Source: Nitriliruptoraceae bacterium
GTDB lineage: Bacteria > Actinomycetota > Nitriliruptoria > Nitriliruptorales > Nitriliruptoraceae
Length of the DNA: 42,568 nt
Assembly (NCBI GenBank): GCA_003563915.1
Contig: PWTE01000383.1
Span: 1-42,568 of the forward strand
Direction: 5' to 3'
Shown here: piece by piece, positions 16,954 through 31,582 of the stretch
How positions within the stretch are numbered: the first letter of the stretch is position 1
Layout: every line of letters starts with the position of its first letter
The notes under the pieces: model-generated
Told to the model about the DNA's origin: nothing
The model's input: the letters and a program-made list of their open reading frames with translations, nothing else
Database searches by the model: none
Translations under genes and position numbers: made by a program

Positions 16954-19900
16954 TCACCGGTCGGTGAACTCGAGGGCGATCCTCGCGGCGTAGTCGGGAT
17001 CGGTGGCCAGGAGCTCCTCGTGCGTGCCCCGGGCCACGATCCGACCGGCTTCGAGGACCATCACCTCGTCGACGACCGGCAGCGCTCTGAGGTCGTGCGT
17101 CAGCAGGAGCACCCCCCGGTCACCTGCCGACCGCAGAGCATCACACAGGAAGGCGCGCCCGGTCCGTGCATCCAGATCGGCCGTCGGCTCGTCCAGGATC
17201 AGGAGTGGTGCGCCCACCACCAGGGTCCTGGCCAGTGCCAGTCGATGCCGCTGTCCACCGGACAACCGCCCACCGTCCTCACCGATCGACGTGGCGAGGC
17301 CCTCGGGAAGCTCCGCCACGAGGTCATCCAGGCCGACCGCGGCCAGGGCCGCACGGAGCGCATCATCATCGGCGTCCGGTGCCGCCAGTCGGAGTTCGTC
17401 GGCGATCGTGCCGGCGACCACGTGCGCGTCCTGAGGACTGAGCGCGACGTGGTCACGCACCGTGTCGCCGCGGAGCTCACGTAGGGGGGTGCCGCCCAGC
17501 AGGACCTCGCCCGTCGTCGGGTCGAGGAAGCGCACCATCAGCGCCGCCAGGGTCGACTTGCCCGCCCCGGACCTGCCGACGACCGCGATCCGTCGTCCCG
17601 GCGACAGCTCCAACGAGACCTCCTGCACCGCCGGAGAGCAGCTGCCGGGATAGGCGGTGGTCACCTCGTCCAGCAGCAGCGGTGCCGACGCGGCTGGTCG
17701 CGCCGCCGGGGTCTCGGTCGGGTCCGGATCAGGTGCTGGCGGCGGAGCGTCCAGGACCTCCCGCAGGCGTGTCGCTGCCGTGCCGGCGGTCACCAGAGCC
17801 CGGCCTGCCATGGGCAGCGGGCCGATCGCCTCGTTGGCGGCCACCGCAAGGACGATCAGGGACGCGAGCAGGACCCCGTCGAGGGCCCCCGTGGCAACGG
17901 CCGGCACTCCGACCACCGCCAGCGCGATCGCGGTCGCGCCGAGCGCGAGTTGTACGGCGGCATCACTGCCGCCGGTCCGGGTGATCCCGGCGCGGTCGGC
18001 GGCGACCACCTGGGCGTCGAGTGCCGTGACGCGCTCCTCAGCCGGTCCGAGCTGACCGAGCAGGCGCAGCTCGGGTGCCGCCTGGAGCAGCTCCACCAGC
18101 TCCGCCGTGAGCGACCCGCGAGCGCGGGCGAGACGCCGCTCCGGACCACGTGCCAGTCGTAGCGCGACCGTCGGTACCACGAGGCCGGCGACCGTCAGAC
18201 CGACCAACAGGACCGGCCCCGCGGCGGGCAGCAACACGGCCGCGATGATCACCAACACCAGGCTGGCGAGGATGCCGCCGAGCAGCGGGATCACCCCTCG
18301 CACCAGCGCGAGCTGCAGACGCTCCACGTCCGCGACCACGCGGGCCAGCACGTCGCCACTGCGCCACCGTGCCAGTCCCGCAGGGGCCTGCGGCAACAGG
18401 CGCAGGTACGCGTGGTGGCGTAGATCGACCACGACCCGCAACGCCACGTCGTGTCCGGCCAGACGTTCGACGTACCGGGACACACCCTTGCCGATCGACA
18501 GCGCCCGCACGGACACGATGACCGTGGTCAGGTCGAGCAGGTTGGGGCGCAGCGCCGTCCGCGAGATGAGGTAGGTGGACACGGCAACCAGCACCACACC
18601 GGCCAGCGGGGTCAGCGCCCCGGCACCGACCGCGAGTGCCAGAGGGCGACGATGCGGCCACAGCAGGGTCGCCAGGTGGCGCAGCTGACTCCGCCACCTC
18701 GACGCACCCGACCGGACCCCGTAGCGCGGTGGCGCCCCGTCCTCGGGTCGCTCCTCACGCTCCCGTCGCAGGTTCGTCGAGGCGGCCGGCACCGCTACGG
18801 GGCCGGAGGCCACCTCCGATGGATCGAGGGGGCGAGCGGCGGCGACCAGCCGGGCGTACGGCCCAGCTGCCTCACGTAGCTCCGCCGGCCGGCCCGCCTC
18901 AACGATCCGACCCCGGTCCAGTACCACGACCCGATCGCTGCCCTCCGCCAACGCGATCCGGTGGGTGAGCACCACCACCGTGCGCTGCCCCGCCAACCCG
19001 TCGATCGCCTGGCGGACCGCCGCCTCCGCGTCCACGTCCAGATCCCCGGTGGGCTCGTCGAGCAGCACCAGCCCGGCCGGCCGCAGCAGCGCCCGGGCGA
19101 TCGCGATCCGGCGTCGCTGGCCAGCGGAGAGCCCGCGTCCACCGGCACCGATCACCGTGTCCAGGCCCTCAGGTAGCGCCGCGACCTCACGGTCGAGCGC
19201 GACCGCTCGCAAGGCGTCCCAGATGCGTGCGTCGGGTGGGATGGAGGGGCTTCCGAGGCTGAGGACCTCGCGGACCGTTCCACGGAGCGCTGCGGGACGC
19301 TGCGGGACCCAGGCCAGCTGGTCGTGCCAGCTCGCAGCAGCGGCACCGCCCAGCTCGACGCCTCCGACCAGCACCCTCCCCTCGTCCGGCGGACGCAGGC
19401 CGAGCAGCACCGACGCCAGGGTGGTCTTGCCGGCGCCCGAGGACCCCAGGACCGCCACCCGCTCGCCGGGGGAGAGGTCGAGGTCGATGCCATCCAGTGC
19501 CGGCACGGTCCGGCCCGGGTAGCTCACCGTCACCGCTTCCAAGCGGACCGGTGAGCTCGCCGGGTCGATCAGCACGGAGGTGCCGGGGTCAGCCGCGGCA
19601 GCCTCCTGTTCCTCCTCTGGACCGTCCTCGAGGAGGTCCAGGAGCCGTTCGGCGGCGGCCGCGCCGTCCTCGTTCGCGTGGAACTGCGCACCGACCTGCC
19701 GGAGCGGCCAGAAGGCCTCGGGTGCGAGCAGCAACGCGATGAGGACCGGCTCGAACCCGACACCGGTGGCTTCCGCGAGCCGGACCCCGGCGATGACCGC
19801 GACGGTCGCCACACTGAGTGCCGCCAGCAGCTCCAGCGTCAGGGCAGACAGGAACGCGATCCGGAGCGTCTCCAGGGTGGTGCGCCGCAACCGCTCGGCG

Positions 19901-20697
19901 GCGCCGCGCACGGCCGCGCCGACCCGGCCCCCTGCGCGCGCGACCCGGACGGTCGTGAGTCCCTGCAGCACCGTCAGGAGTTGCCCGGACAGCCCGGTGA
20001 GCGCGCGGTACCGGCGCCGGGTCGCTGCCCGTGCTGCCAGACCGATCAGGACCATGAAGGCGGGGATCAACGGCAGGGTGACGGCCAGCACCAGCGCGGA
20101 GGTGAGGTCGATCGTGACGACGTACACGACGATGGTGACGGGGATGATGACGCCGGCGAGGAGCGCCGGCAGGTAGCCGCCGAAGGTGCCGTCCAGGGCG
20201 TCGATCCCGTCGGTGAGGGCGCCGGCGAGCGTCCCGGTGTCCTCACCGTCATCGCCCGGTGGACGCCGGACGAGACGGGCGACGACGGCTCGTCGCAACC
20301 CCGACTTGACCTGCGCTGCCGTGCGGTGCGCGAGGAGCTGGGTCGCCCACGTCGCTGCGGCCCGCACCACCACCGCACCCGCCAGCCACCACAGCCACCC
20401 GGTGTGGTCCGCCAGGGTGGCGCCTCCGAGGAAGGTGCCCGCCACGATCGTCCCGAGCGCGGTCGCCTGGATGATCAGCGCGATGGCCGTGATGAGCGAC
20501 AACCCTGCGCCGACGCCGAGGAGCCGAGGGACCGCCGGGTCGAAACGGAGCAACCTCGGATCCACCGGGGGGCGACTCGCCCGATCACGCAACCGTTGTC
20601 CCGGCAGCGCAGCGCCCAGCGATCCCCCCCGGTCGGGTCCTGCTACCTCGGCGTCGCCCTCCTGCGGCGTGACGGGTACAGCGGTCGGGACGTCCAC
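16954..20697 (-). CDS. cydDC: Fused CydDC heterodimeric-type ABC transporter for cytochrome bd assembly
   Basis: About 1247 residues: two complete ABC exporter halves in one chain. First half (CydD-like): membrane domain about 50-350, Walker A GSSGAGKT (near 417), signature LSAGQ (near 521), Walker B LVLLDEPT. Second half (CydC-like): membrane domain about 640-930, Walker A GRSGAGKS (near 1040), signature LSGGQ (near 1144), Walker B LLILDEPT. CydDC exports reduced thiols or affects heme loading so that cytochrome bd assembles. Separate in E. coli, fused in many actinobacteria such as Streptomyces. The GTG at 20697 is the best start after the cydB stop (44-bp gap), though a ribosome site is weak, so the N-terminus is uncertain. 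Confidence 0.93.
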   Translation of the reverse strand: MDVPTAVPVTPQEGDAEVAGPDRGGSLGAALPGQRLRDRASRPPVDPRLLRFDPAVPRLLGVGAGLSLITAIALIIQATALGTIVAGTFLGGATLADHTGWLWWLAGAVVVRAAATWATQLLAHRTAAQVKSGLRRAVVARLVRRPPGDDGEDTGTLAGALTDGIDALDGTFGGYLPALLAGVIIPVTIVVYVVTIDLTSALVLAVTLPLIPAFMVLIGLAARAATRRRYRALTGLSGQLLTVLQGLTTVRVARAGGRVGAAVRGAAERLRRTTLETLRIAFLSALTLELLAALSVATVAVIAGVRLAEATGVGFEPVLIALLLAPEAFWPLRQVGAQFHANEDGAAAAERLLDLLEDGPEEEQEAAAADPGTSVLIDPASSPVRLEAVTVSYPGRTVPALDGIDLDLSPGERVAVLGSSGAGKTTLASVLLGLRPPDEGRVLVGGVELGGAAAASWHDQLAWVPQRPAALRGTVREVLSLGSPSIPPDARIWDALRAVALDREVAALPEGLDTVIGAGGRGLSAGQRRRIAIARALLRPAGLVLLDEPTGDLDVDAEAAVRQAIDGLAGQRTVVVLTHRIALAEGSDRVVVLDRGRIVEAGRPAELREAAGPYARLVAAARPLDPSEVASGPVAVPAASTNLRREREERPEDGAPPRYGVRSGASRWRSQLRHLATLLWPHRRPLALAVGAGALTPLAGVVLVAVSTYLISRTALRPNLLDLTTVIVSVRALSIGKGVSRYVERLAGHDVALRVVVDLRHHAYLRLLPQAPAGLARWRSGDVLARVVADVERLQLALVRGVIPLLGGILASLVLVIIAAVLLPAAGPVLLVGLTVAGLVVPTVALRLARGPERRLARARGSLTAELVELLQAAPELRLLGQLGPAEERVTALDAQVVAADRAGITRTGGSDAAVQLALGATAIALAVVGVPAVATGALDGVLLASLIVLAVAANEAIGPLPMAGRALVTAGTAATRLREVLDAPPPAPDPDPTETPAARPAASAPLLLDEVTTAYPGSCSPAVQEVSLELSPGRRIAVVGRSGAGKSTLAALMVRFLDPTTGEVLLGGTPLRELRGDTVRDHVALSPQDAHVVAGTIADELRLAAPDADDDALRAALAAVGLDDLVAELPEGLATSIGEDGGRLSGGQRHRLALARTLVVGAPLLILDEPTADLDARTGRAFLCDALRSAGDRGVLLLTHDLRALPVVDEVMVLEAGRIVARGTHEELLATDPDYAARIALEFTDR

Positions 20698-20741
20698 GGC
20701 CGCAGACCCTGGGGCCGTGTCATCGAGGGGGCCGGGAGCGG

Positions 20742-21851
20742 TCAGGACCCCTCCTGCTCTCCCTGCCGCTTCCGGGCGCGTGCCTGAGCGAGCCGCCGGT
20801 CGACCACCTGCAGTGGTGTGTCGGCGGGTGCCTCGACCGAGTCGCGACTGACCCGGTGCCGGAACACCCAGTAGCTCCAGGACTGGTACGCGACGACGAT
20901 CGGGACGAACACCAGCGCCGCCCAGGACATGATGGTCAGCGTCAGGTCGCTGGCCTTCGCGTTGGAGATCGTGATGTCGTACGCGGGGCCGAATGAGGAC
21001 ACCAGCAGCCGCGGGTACAGGTTCAGGAACAGCGTCAACACCACCAGGGCGATCATCGCCGTGGTCGCCGCGAAGGCCCAACCGTGTAGGCGCTCCCGGA
21101 TCAACAGGGCGGCAGCGATCGCCGCAGCCATCGCCGAGACGGGGATGATGCCGGGCACCACACCGGTGTCACCGAGCGCCAGCGCGTTGAGGTAGGTCCA
21201 GCCGAGGAAGGCGATCACCCCGACCACGACGACCATCGACAGCCACTGGGCCAGGGTCTGTGCGCGCTGTTGGATCTCCCCGCCATCCTCGGTCTTCAGC
21301 GCCAGGTACATCGCCCCGTGGAGGGTGAACATCAGCAGCGACGCGACCCCGCCGAGCAGTGCGTAGGGCGAGAGCAGGTCGAACAACGTGCCGACGAACA
21401 CCCCGTTGTCCGTGATCGGGATGCCCTGCACGAAGTTGGCGAACGCGACCCCCCAGAGGAGCGCCGGCAGCACCGAACCGTAGAAGATGGCCTGGTCCCA
21501 CCACCACCGCCACCGGTCATCGGTCCGCTTGCCGCGGAACTCGAAGGCGACGCCGCGGACGATCAGCCCGACCAGGATCAGGAACAGCGGCAGGTAGAAG
21601 CTGGAGAAGACGGTGGCGTACCACAGCGGGAAGGCCGCGAACATCGCCCCGCCGGCGGTGAGCACCCACACCTCGTTGCCATCCCAGACCGGTCCGATCG
21701 TGTTGATCACCACCCGCCGGTCGGTGTCGTCCTTGGCGACCACCTTGGTGAGGATGCCGACCCCGAAGTCGAAGCCCTCCAACACGAAGTACCCGATGAA
21801 GAGCACGGCGATCAGGGCGAACCACAGGGTCTCGAGGTTGAACCAGTCCAT
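20742..21851 (-). CDS. cydB: Cytochrome bd ubiquinol/menaquinol oxidase subunit II
   Basis: 369 residues, about nine membrane helices. The N-terminus WFALIAVLFIGYFVLEGFDFGVGIL and the block IGPVWDGNEVWVLTAGGAMFAAFPLWYATVFSSFYLPLFLIL are CydB hallmarks. It pairs with CydA in the high-affinity terminal oxidase of the cytoplasmic membrane, which reduces O2 to water without pumping protons. It lies 53 bp after cydA and 44 bp before cydDC, in the usual cydABDC order. Length is normal for the family. Confidence 0.97.
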   Translation of the reverse strand: MDWFNLETLWFALIAVLFIGYFVLEGFDFGVGILTKVVAKDDTDRRVVINTIGPVWDGNEVWVLTAGGAMFAAFPLWYATVFSSFYLPLFLILVGLIVRGVAFEFRGKRTDDRWRWWWDQAIFYGSVLPALLWGVAFANFVQGIPITDNGVFVGTLFDLLSPYALLGGVASLLMFTLHGAMYLALKTEDGGEIQQRAQTLAQWLSMVVVVGVIAFLGWTYLNALALGDTGVVPGIIPVSAMAAAIAAALLIRERLHGWAFAATTAMIALVVLTLFLNLYPRLLVSSFGPAYDITISNAKASDLTLTIMSWAALVFVPIVVAYQSWSYWVFRHRVSRDSVEAPADTPLQVVDRRLAQARARKRQGEQEGS

Positions 21852-21904
21852 CGGTGGATGCCTTCCTCACGGCCAGTGCACGCCCTCCGGGCGGTGCGCT
21901 GGGT

Positions 21905-23320
21905 TCAGTAACTCCCGCCGAGGGGCGCGTAGGTGCGGTGCTCCTCGTCGACCTCCTCGCCGGTCTCCTCCGGCGGACCCTTGTCGATGTGACGTTTCAG
22001 CAGCCCGACGGTCACCACCATCAACACCCCGTACACCAGGGTGAACCCACCCAGCGTGAGCACGACCTCCCAGGTGGACACCGCGGGTGAGACGCCGTCC
22101 GCGGTCAGGAGCAGGCCGTAGGCGACCCACGGCTGCCGACCCATCTCGGTCAGGACCCAGCCGGCGGTGTTCGCGATGAAGGGCAACGCCATCGCGAACG
22201 GCAGGACCCTGAGCCAGGAGCGGTTCCAGAACCCGAAGGTGCTGCTGATGCGGCCCCGCAAGGAGGTGGCCAGCCCGTACAGGGCCAGGGCGATCATGAG
22301 CATCCCCGCGCCCACCATGATGCGGAACGACCAGTAGGTCACGATCACCGGAGGGAGGTAGTTGCCGGGGCCGAACTCCTGCTCGTAGCGGGCCTGCAGC
22401 TCGTTCATCCCCACGACCTCACCATCCAGGGTGTTGGTGGCGAGCAGGGACAGTCCGCGCGGTAGGCCGATGTCGACGATGTTCTCCCGGTTCGCCACGT
22501 CCCCGACGGCGAACAGCGACAGCGCGGCGCCGCGATCGGTGTCCCACAGCGCTTCCGCCGAGGCGATCTTCATCGGCTGGGCCTCGGTGAGGTGTTGCGC
22601 CTGCTCGTGGCCGATGAACGCGACCCCGATGGAGGGGATCACGGCGATCGTGACCGCCGTACGTGCCGCCGGCACGAACACCTCGGTATCCCGCTTCTTG
22701 AGCAGGTAGACGGCCGAGACGCCCAACACCACGAACGCGCCGGTCGTCCAGGCCGCGAGGATCGTGTGCGAGAACTGCCCGACGAGGTAGGGGTTGGTGA
22801 GGACCGCGACGAAATCATCCAGGCGCGCCTGACCGGTGACCGGGTCGATCGTGAACCCGACCGGCTGCTGCATCCAGGAGTTGGCGGCCAGGATGAAGTA
22901 GGCGGACAGGTGCGTACCGATCACGACCAGCCAGATCGTCGCGAGGTGCAGCTTCGGCGACAGCCGATCCCAGCCGAAGATCCACAGACCCAGGAAGGTG
23001 GATTCGAGGAAGAACGCCAACAGGGCTTCCAACGCCAAGGGAGCCCCGAAGATGTCACCCACGAACCAGGAGTAGTTGGACCAGTTCATCCCGAACTGGA
23101 ACTCCTGCACGATCCCGGTGACGACGCCCATCGCGAAGATGATCAGGAAGAACTTGCCCCAGAACTTCGCGAGCCGCCGGTACCGCTCCTGGCCGGTGCG
23201 CACGTACTGCGTGTGGAAGATCGCCACCAGTGGGGCGAGTCCGATCGACAGTGGCACGAAGAAGAAGTGGTAGATCGTCGTGGAACCGAACTGGATGCGT
23301 GCGAACTCGAGGGCTTCCAC
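21905..23320 (-). CDS. cydA: Cytochrome bd oxidase subunit I
   Basis: 471 residues. Heme ligands are in place: H18 (TIYHFFFVPLSIG) and H185 (QFSHTILAAW), with M335 (SFRIMVG) as the other b558 ligand. E98 and E106 of the proton path, K251 and E256 of the quinol loop (QPMKIASAE) and the GRQPW motif (394-398) are all present. The quinol loop is short, as in most actinobacteria. The GTG start has AGGAGG about 10 nt upstream. It opens the cydABDC operon; the 386-bp upstream gap must hold the promoter, but no clear Rex-type operator was seen. Confidence 0.98.
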   Translation of the reverse strand: MEALEFARIQFGSTTIYHFFFVPLSIGLAPLVAIFHTQYVRTGQERYRRLAKFWGKFFLIIFAMGVVTGIVQEFQFGMNWSNYSWFVGDIFGAPLALEALLAFFLESTFLGLWIFGWDRLSPKLHLATIWLVVIGTHLSAYFILAANSWMQQPVGFTIDPVTGQARLDDFVAVLTNPYLVGQFSHTILAAWTTGAFVVLGVSAVYLLKKRDTEVFVPAARTAVTIAVIPSIGVAFIGHEQAQHLTEAQPMKIASAEALWDTDRGAALSLFAVGDVANRENIVDIGLPRGLSLLATNTLDGEVVGMNELQARYEQEFGPGNYLPPVIVTYWSFRIMVGAGMLMIALALYGLATSLRGRISSTFGFWNRSWLRVLPFAMALPFIANTAGWVLTEMGRQPWVAYGLLLTADGVSPAVSTWEVVLTLGGFTLVYGVLMVVTVGLLKRHIDKGPPEETGEEVDEEHRTYAPLGGSY

Positions 23321-23705
23321 GGCCGGTGATCCTCCTGAGGGAAGCGCCGGAGCGGCTCACCGCGGTCGGTGCTGACACCTCGCCGGCGTCTCGGTGTGCT
23401 CGAGAGCTCATCGCCGCAGGGCCTCGGTCCGCAACGACACCCACGGGAGCGAGCTCGTCCCGACGATGCCCCGGATCGGACCCCAGCGGTAGGGCCGGAC
23501 AGGCGGAGCAACACGGGACCTTCGGCTCCGGTCCCTCTTGGCTGTGTCGACGACGGCTGCTCGTGGCCCTTCTTCGGCGGCTGATCACGTCGTGACATGG
23601 CTGCCGCCGGGGTGGCCGGCCATCCGCATGCTGTGGGTCCGATGGCCCCGTCGACGCGATCGAGCGGGTCCCGGAGGACCCGCTCTGACCTGCGACGATG
23701 CTGCG
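23321..23705. other. Gene-free gap upstream of cydA
   Basis: 385 bp between the cydA start and tRNA-Ile, both leftward. Open frames here are short, have no ribosome sites and show no recognisable domains. It should contain the cyd promoter. I saw no convincing operator, hairpin or RNA gene. Confidence 0.5.
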
Positions 23706-23780
<75 letters not shown>

Positions 23781-23879
23781 ATGAGATGCCGTGCCACGCT
23801 CGACGGCCGGCGCAGCGTAGCGAGCCACCACAAGGCACGCGAAACGTTCCACGAGGGGCCCCTCGCCGCCCCGTCGAGG

Positions 23880-24596
23880 TCAGCGATCCCCGAACAGCTC
23901 GTCGTCCGAGGTCGTCGCCCGCGCACGGGTCGTGGTGCCACGTGACGCGTCCGGCGACGTCGCGGCCTGCTGCGGTGCGGCCTCCTGCTGAGCATCGGTC
24001 TGCTCGACCGCAGCCTGCCGCGAGGTGGCGTCGGTCCGGGTCGTCGTCCCCGTGCGACCCCGACCGTCGCCCTCCTGGGCACCTTGGGCCTCGGTCGTCC
24101 CCGACGTCTGCCTGCCGGCGTCACGCGCCCCTGTCCATCCCGCCTGAGCTGACGCCGACGCCCGCGCCGGCGCCCGTGAGGGGCTGCTGGTGGCACCCGG
24201 CTGGTGCCCGGCGGTCGCGATCTGCCGCGACGGCGCGGAGGAGGCACCGGGGGCGGTGTCATCGACGATCGTCAGGCCCAGGCCACCGGTCAGGTCCGAG
24301 ATCAGGTTGTACATGAAGGCGAAGAACACCAGCACAGCGGTCTGGACCACCACCCACAGCAGACCCAGCAGGATGAAGGAGCGGAACAGGTTGGCGGCGT
24401 TGATGCCGCACTGGGTGAACCCGACGTCGGTCGCGATCCCGCACACCTGATCGACCAGTTGCAGCCGATCGACGATGAACCACACCACCCCCATGATCAT
24501 CATGAAGATGATCAGCAGGACGATGTTGGCCAGGAAACCGAACTTGAGCACCGACCACGGGTCGATGCGCTTGACGGTCATGCGGCGTCGTGCCAC
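23880..24596 (-). CDS. DUF3566 membrane protein
   Basis: 238 residues. The first 110 match DUF3566, an actinobacterial membrane protein found next to gyrA: TVKRIDPWSVLKFGFLANIVLLII, a first helix (about 17-42), two cysteines in VCGIATDVGFTQCGINAANL, and a second helix (about 70-98). Residues from about 110 to the end are low-complexity, Ala/Gln/Thr/Arg-rich and probably disordered. In other species the disordered part is often on the N-terminal side, so the C-terminal position is notable. The GTG at 24596 has GAGGAGC about 7 nt upstream. Function unknown; a link to cell-envelope growth is often suspected from gene context. Confidence 0.88.
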   Translation of the reverse strand: MARRRMTVKRIDPWSVLKFGFLANIVLLIIFMMIMGVVWFIVDRLQLVDQVCGIATDVGFTQCGINAANLFRSFILLGLLWVVVQTAVLVFFAFMYNLISDLTGGLGLTIVDDTAPGASSAPSRQIATAGHQPGATSSPSRAPARASASAQAGWTGARDAGRQTSGTTEAQGAQEGDGRGRTGTTTRTDATSRQAAVEQTDAQQEAAPQQAATSPDASRGTTTRARATTSDDELFGDR

Positions 24597-24683
24597 GGGT
24601 CACGCTCCTCAGGTCCGGGTGATGCTACCCCTGCCAGGCGTGGGTGTTCGCGCACAGCCACCGACGATCGGCTTCAGAGCGGC

Positions 24684-25120
24684 TCACCGACCCGAGCCCT
24701 GCTGGCTGCCCACGAGCGGGCCATCCTCCGCGAAGAGCACACAGACGACCTCCCGGTCCCCCGCCTGCCAGGAGGCTTGCGTGGGAGGAAGCCAGGCAGC
24801 GAACAGCTCGGACTCCTCGTAGGCGCTCCCCACGTAGTCCTCGAACCGGGCGAGGCAGCCATCCCGGGCCTGCTCGGTCACCTGGGCGTCACCGGGGAAG
24901 TCCTGGCCTGGGAGGTCGAACAGGGCGAAGACCTGGTTGCCGTGGGGCTGTTCGCAGCCGATCAGCGGCACCTCGGCAAGCTGCTCGACCGGCTCGTCGG
25001 GATCGTCGAAGCAGTCGCCGACCTGCAGGTCGAACACCTCACCACCCGACCCGGTGCCGCAGGCGACGAGCCACAGCGCCACCAGCACCACGGCGGCGGC
25101 CGCTCGAGGGCAGGTGATGC

Positions 25121-25124
<4 letters not shown>
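24684..25124 (-). CDS. Septum_form-domain lipoprotein
   Basis: 146 residues. Signal peptide with lipobox LVAC (Cys 22), then a domain of the Septum_form type: [72 protein letters not shown]. Four cysteines in the mature domain could form two disulfides outside the cell, which fits the redox gene pair at 31.6-32.9 kb. It starts by GTGA overlap with the gyrA stop. Despite the family name, its role in septation is not established. Confidence 0.87.
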
Positions 25125-27760
<2,636 letters not shown>

Positions 27761-27762
27761 GG

Positions 27763-28053
27763 TCAGGCTCCAGGGGTGGTGTCGTCATCGTCCGACGAGC
27801 GAGGATCGTCGTCGGACGCGTCAGCGTCCTCGGCCGGGCGGGAGTGGTCGGTTAGGTGAGCGGTCGGGTCGGTGGGGTGGAAGGTGTCGGCGCGGCGGCT
27901 CGCACCCCACAGCAGCAGGGCGGCCAGGAGTCCGAGCACGATCCCGACCGCGATCGAGGGCACGACGTCGAACCCGAGGAAGCCCCCAAGGCCACCGACG
28001 GTCCCCGCCACGATGATCATCGCCACGATGGCGGCGCGAACGGTGCGGTCCAC
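27763..28053 (-). CDS. Small membrane protein between gyrB and gyrA (1)
   Basis: 96 residues if translation starts at the GTG at 28053, which has GAGGAGG 7 nt upstream and begins one base after the previous stop. Two hydrophobic helices (about 6-28 and 30-50) with a glycine-rich turn are followed by an Asp/Ser-rich acidic tail of about 40 residues. No domain recognised. The coupling with gyrB and gyrA suggests cotranscription, not a gyrase role. Confidence 0.72.
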   Translation of the reverse strand: MDRTVRAAIVAMIIVAGTVGGLGGFLGFDVVPSIAVGIVLGLLAALLLWGASRRADTFHPTDPTAHLTDHSRPAEDADASDDDPRSSDDDDTTPGA

Positions 28054-28054
28054 G

Positions 28055-28369
28055 TCAGCCCTCCTCACCCTGGTCGAGGTGCCGCCGATCAGGATGGCCC
28101 TCGGGATGGTCGGTCGCGGTCGTGTCGTCGCTGCCTCGACGTCGGAACGCCAGCCACAGCAGCAGCACCAGGCCCGGGAGACCGGCCAGGGTCGCGACGA
28201 GGAGGACCTCGCTGGCCGCACCGGGATCGGCCCAGACCAGCTCGGGCGCCGTCAGCACGATCAGGGCCACCAGGACGGCCAGCCCGACGACCAACCACAG
28301 CATCGCACGGCCGACCGAGCCCGCATCGGACCCGGAGCGCCCCCGTCGATCGTCGCTGCGGTCGGTCAC
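28055..28369 (-). CDS. Small membrane protein between gyrB and gyrA (2)
   Basis: 104 residues, GTG start directly abutting the gyrB stop. A charged N-terminus (DRSDDRRGRSGSD) is followed by two membrane helices (about 20-42 and 53-72) and a basic/His-rich tail. It ends one base before the next gene. No family recognised; both small proteins look like integral membrane proteins of unknown role. Confidence 0.72.
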   Translation of the reverse strand: MTDRSDDRRGRSGSDAGSVGRAMLWLVVGLAVLVALIVLTAPELVWADPGAASEVLLVATLAGLPGLVLLLWLAFRRRGSDDTTATDHPEGHPDRRHLDQGEEG

Positions 28370-30583
<2,214 letters not shown>

Positions 30584-30631
30584 TCAGAGACCGTCTTGCG
30601 GCTCGCGGCGGGTTGTGGCCGATCGGCCGGA

Positions 30632-31567
30632 TCAGCTGCCCTCCCGGGCGTCGATCGTACGCGGCCAGTCGTCCTTCAGCAGCCGCGACAGGCTCCGGTC
30701 GGCGAGCAGTCTGCCCCCGGTCTGACAGCGCGGGCAGTAGTTGGTCTCGTTGTCGGCGTACCGGATGCGCGCCACCTCGGTGCCGCAGGTCGGACAGGGC
30801 TGTCCGTAGCGTCCGTGGACCGCGAACCCCTCCCGGAACGCCGTCACCTTCTCCGGGAACCCGTCCCCGGTGGCCTCCCGCAGTCGCGCGACCCACGTGG
30901 TCAGCACCTGTTGGGTCGCGGCGTGCAGACGTGCCACCTCGTCATCACTGAGGTGGTCGGTGCGTCGGACGGGTGAGAGCTGCGCCGCGTGGAGGATCTC
31001 GTCGGAGAAGGCGCTGCCGATACCGGCGAACCGGCGCGGGTCCGTGAGCACGCGTTTGAGGGTGCGACGCTCCAGTCGTAGTTGCTCGGCGAAGGCCGCC
31101 ACACCGATGTCCAACGGCTCCCGGCCGCCGCGATCGTGCTCGGCCAGGGCAGTCTCACCCCGGACCAGGTGCCACGACGCCCGCCGTTTCGTGCCGGCCT
31201 CGGTCATCAGCAGCGTGCCGCCCCGACCCGCGGGATCACCCGGGGCCGAGACCTCCAGCGCCGCAAGCCCGTTCCTGCCGGGCAGCGACGCCCCTGGTTC
31301 GGACCACCGGAAGCGGCCGGCGATCATCAGGTGGATGACCAGGTACCACGGCTCGACCTCGTCGGGGTCCTCGGGGTCGAGCGCGACGACGATCCGCTTG
31401 CCCAACCGCCGCAGATCGGTCACCCGCGCTCCCACCATCGCATCGATCGGTGGGTCGTAGGTGCGAAGCAGGCTGATGCCGGCGACCTGGACCCGCAGGA
31501 CCGTCGCCTCCACCATCCGCGGCCGCATCGCCGCGAGGTAGTCCTCCAGGTCCGGCAGCTCCGGCAC
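30632..31567 (-). CDS. Fpg/Nei-family DNA glycosylase/AP lyase
   Basis: 311 residues. It begins MPELPD, so the imino nucleophile P2 and E3 are present, and K57 (LGKRI) aligns with K57 of E. coli Fpg. The helix-two-turn-helix region (RRFAGIGSAFSDEILHAA) and a zinc finger C-x2-C-x16-C-x2-C (CPTCGTE...NYCPRC) complete the fold. It removes oxidised bases and cleaves the backbone in base excision repair. About 25 residues follow the zinc finger, where typical Fpg proteins end. Position 6 is Asp instead of Glu, so Fpg versus Nei substrate range is not settled. It lies between the redox gene and gyrB. Confidence 0.92.
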   Translation of the reverse strand: MPELPDLEDYLAAMRPRMVEATVLRVQVAGISLLRTYDPPIDAMVGARVTDLRRLGKRIVVALDPEDPDEVEPWYLVIHLMIAGRFRWSEPGASLPGRNGLAALEVSAPGDPAGRGGTLLMTEAGTKRRASWHLVRGETALAEHDRGGREPLDIGVAAFAEQLRLERRTLKRVLTDPRRFAGIGSAFSDEILHAAQLSPVRRTDHLSDDEVARLHAATQQVLTTWVARLREATGDGFPEKVTAFREGFAVHGRYGQPCPTCGTEVARIRYADNETNYCPRCQTGGRLLADRSLSRLLKDDWPRTIDAREGS

Positions 31568-31582
31568 GGCGCCTCCCGCGGA

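Noticed and set aside
23781-23879. Expected tRNA-Ala beside tRNA-Ile
   Set aside because: No cloverleaf can be drawn in the gap on either strand.
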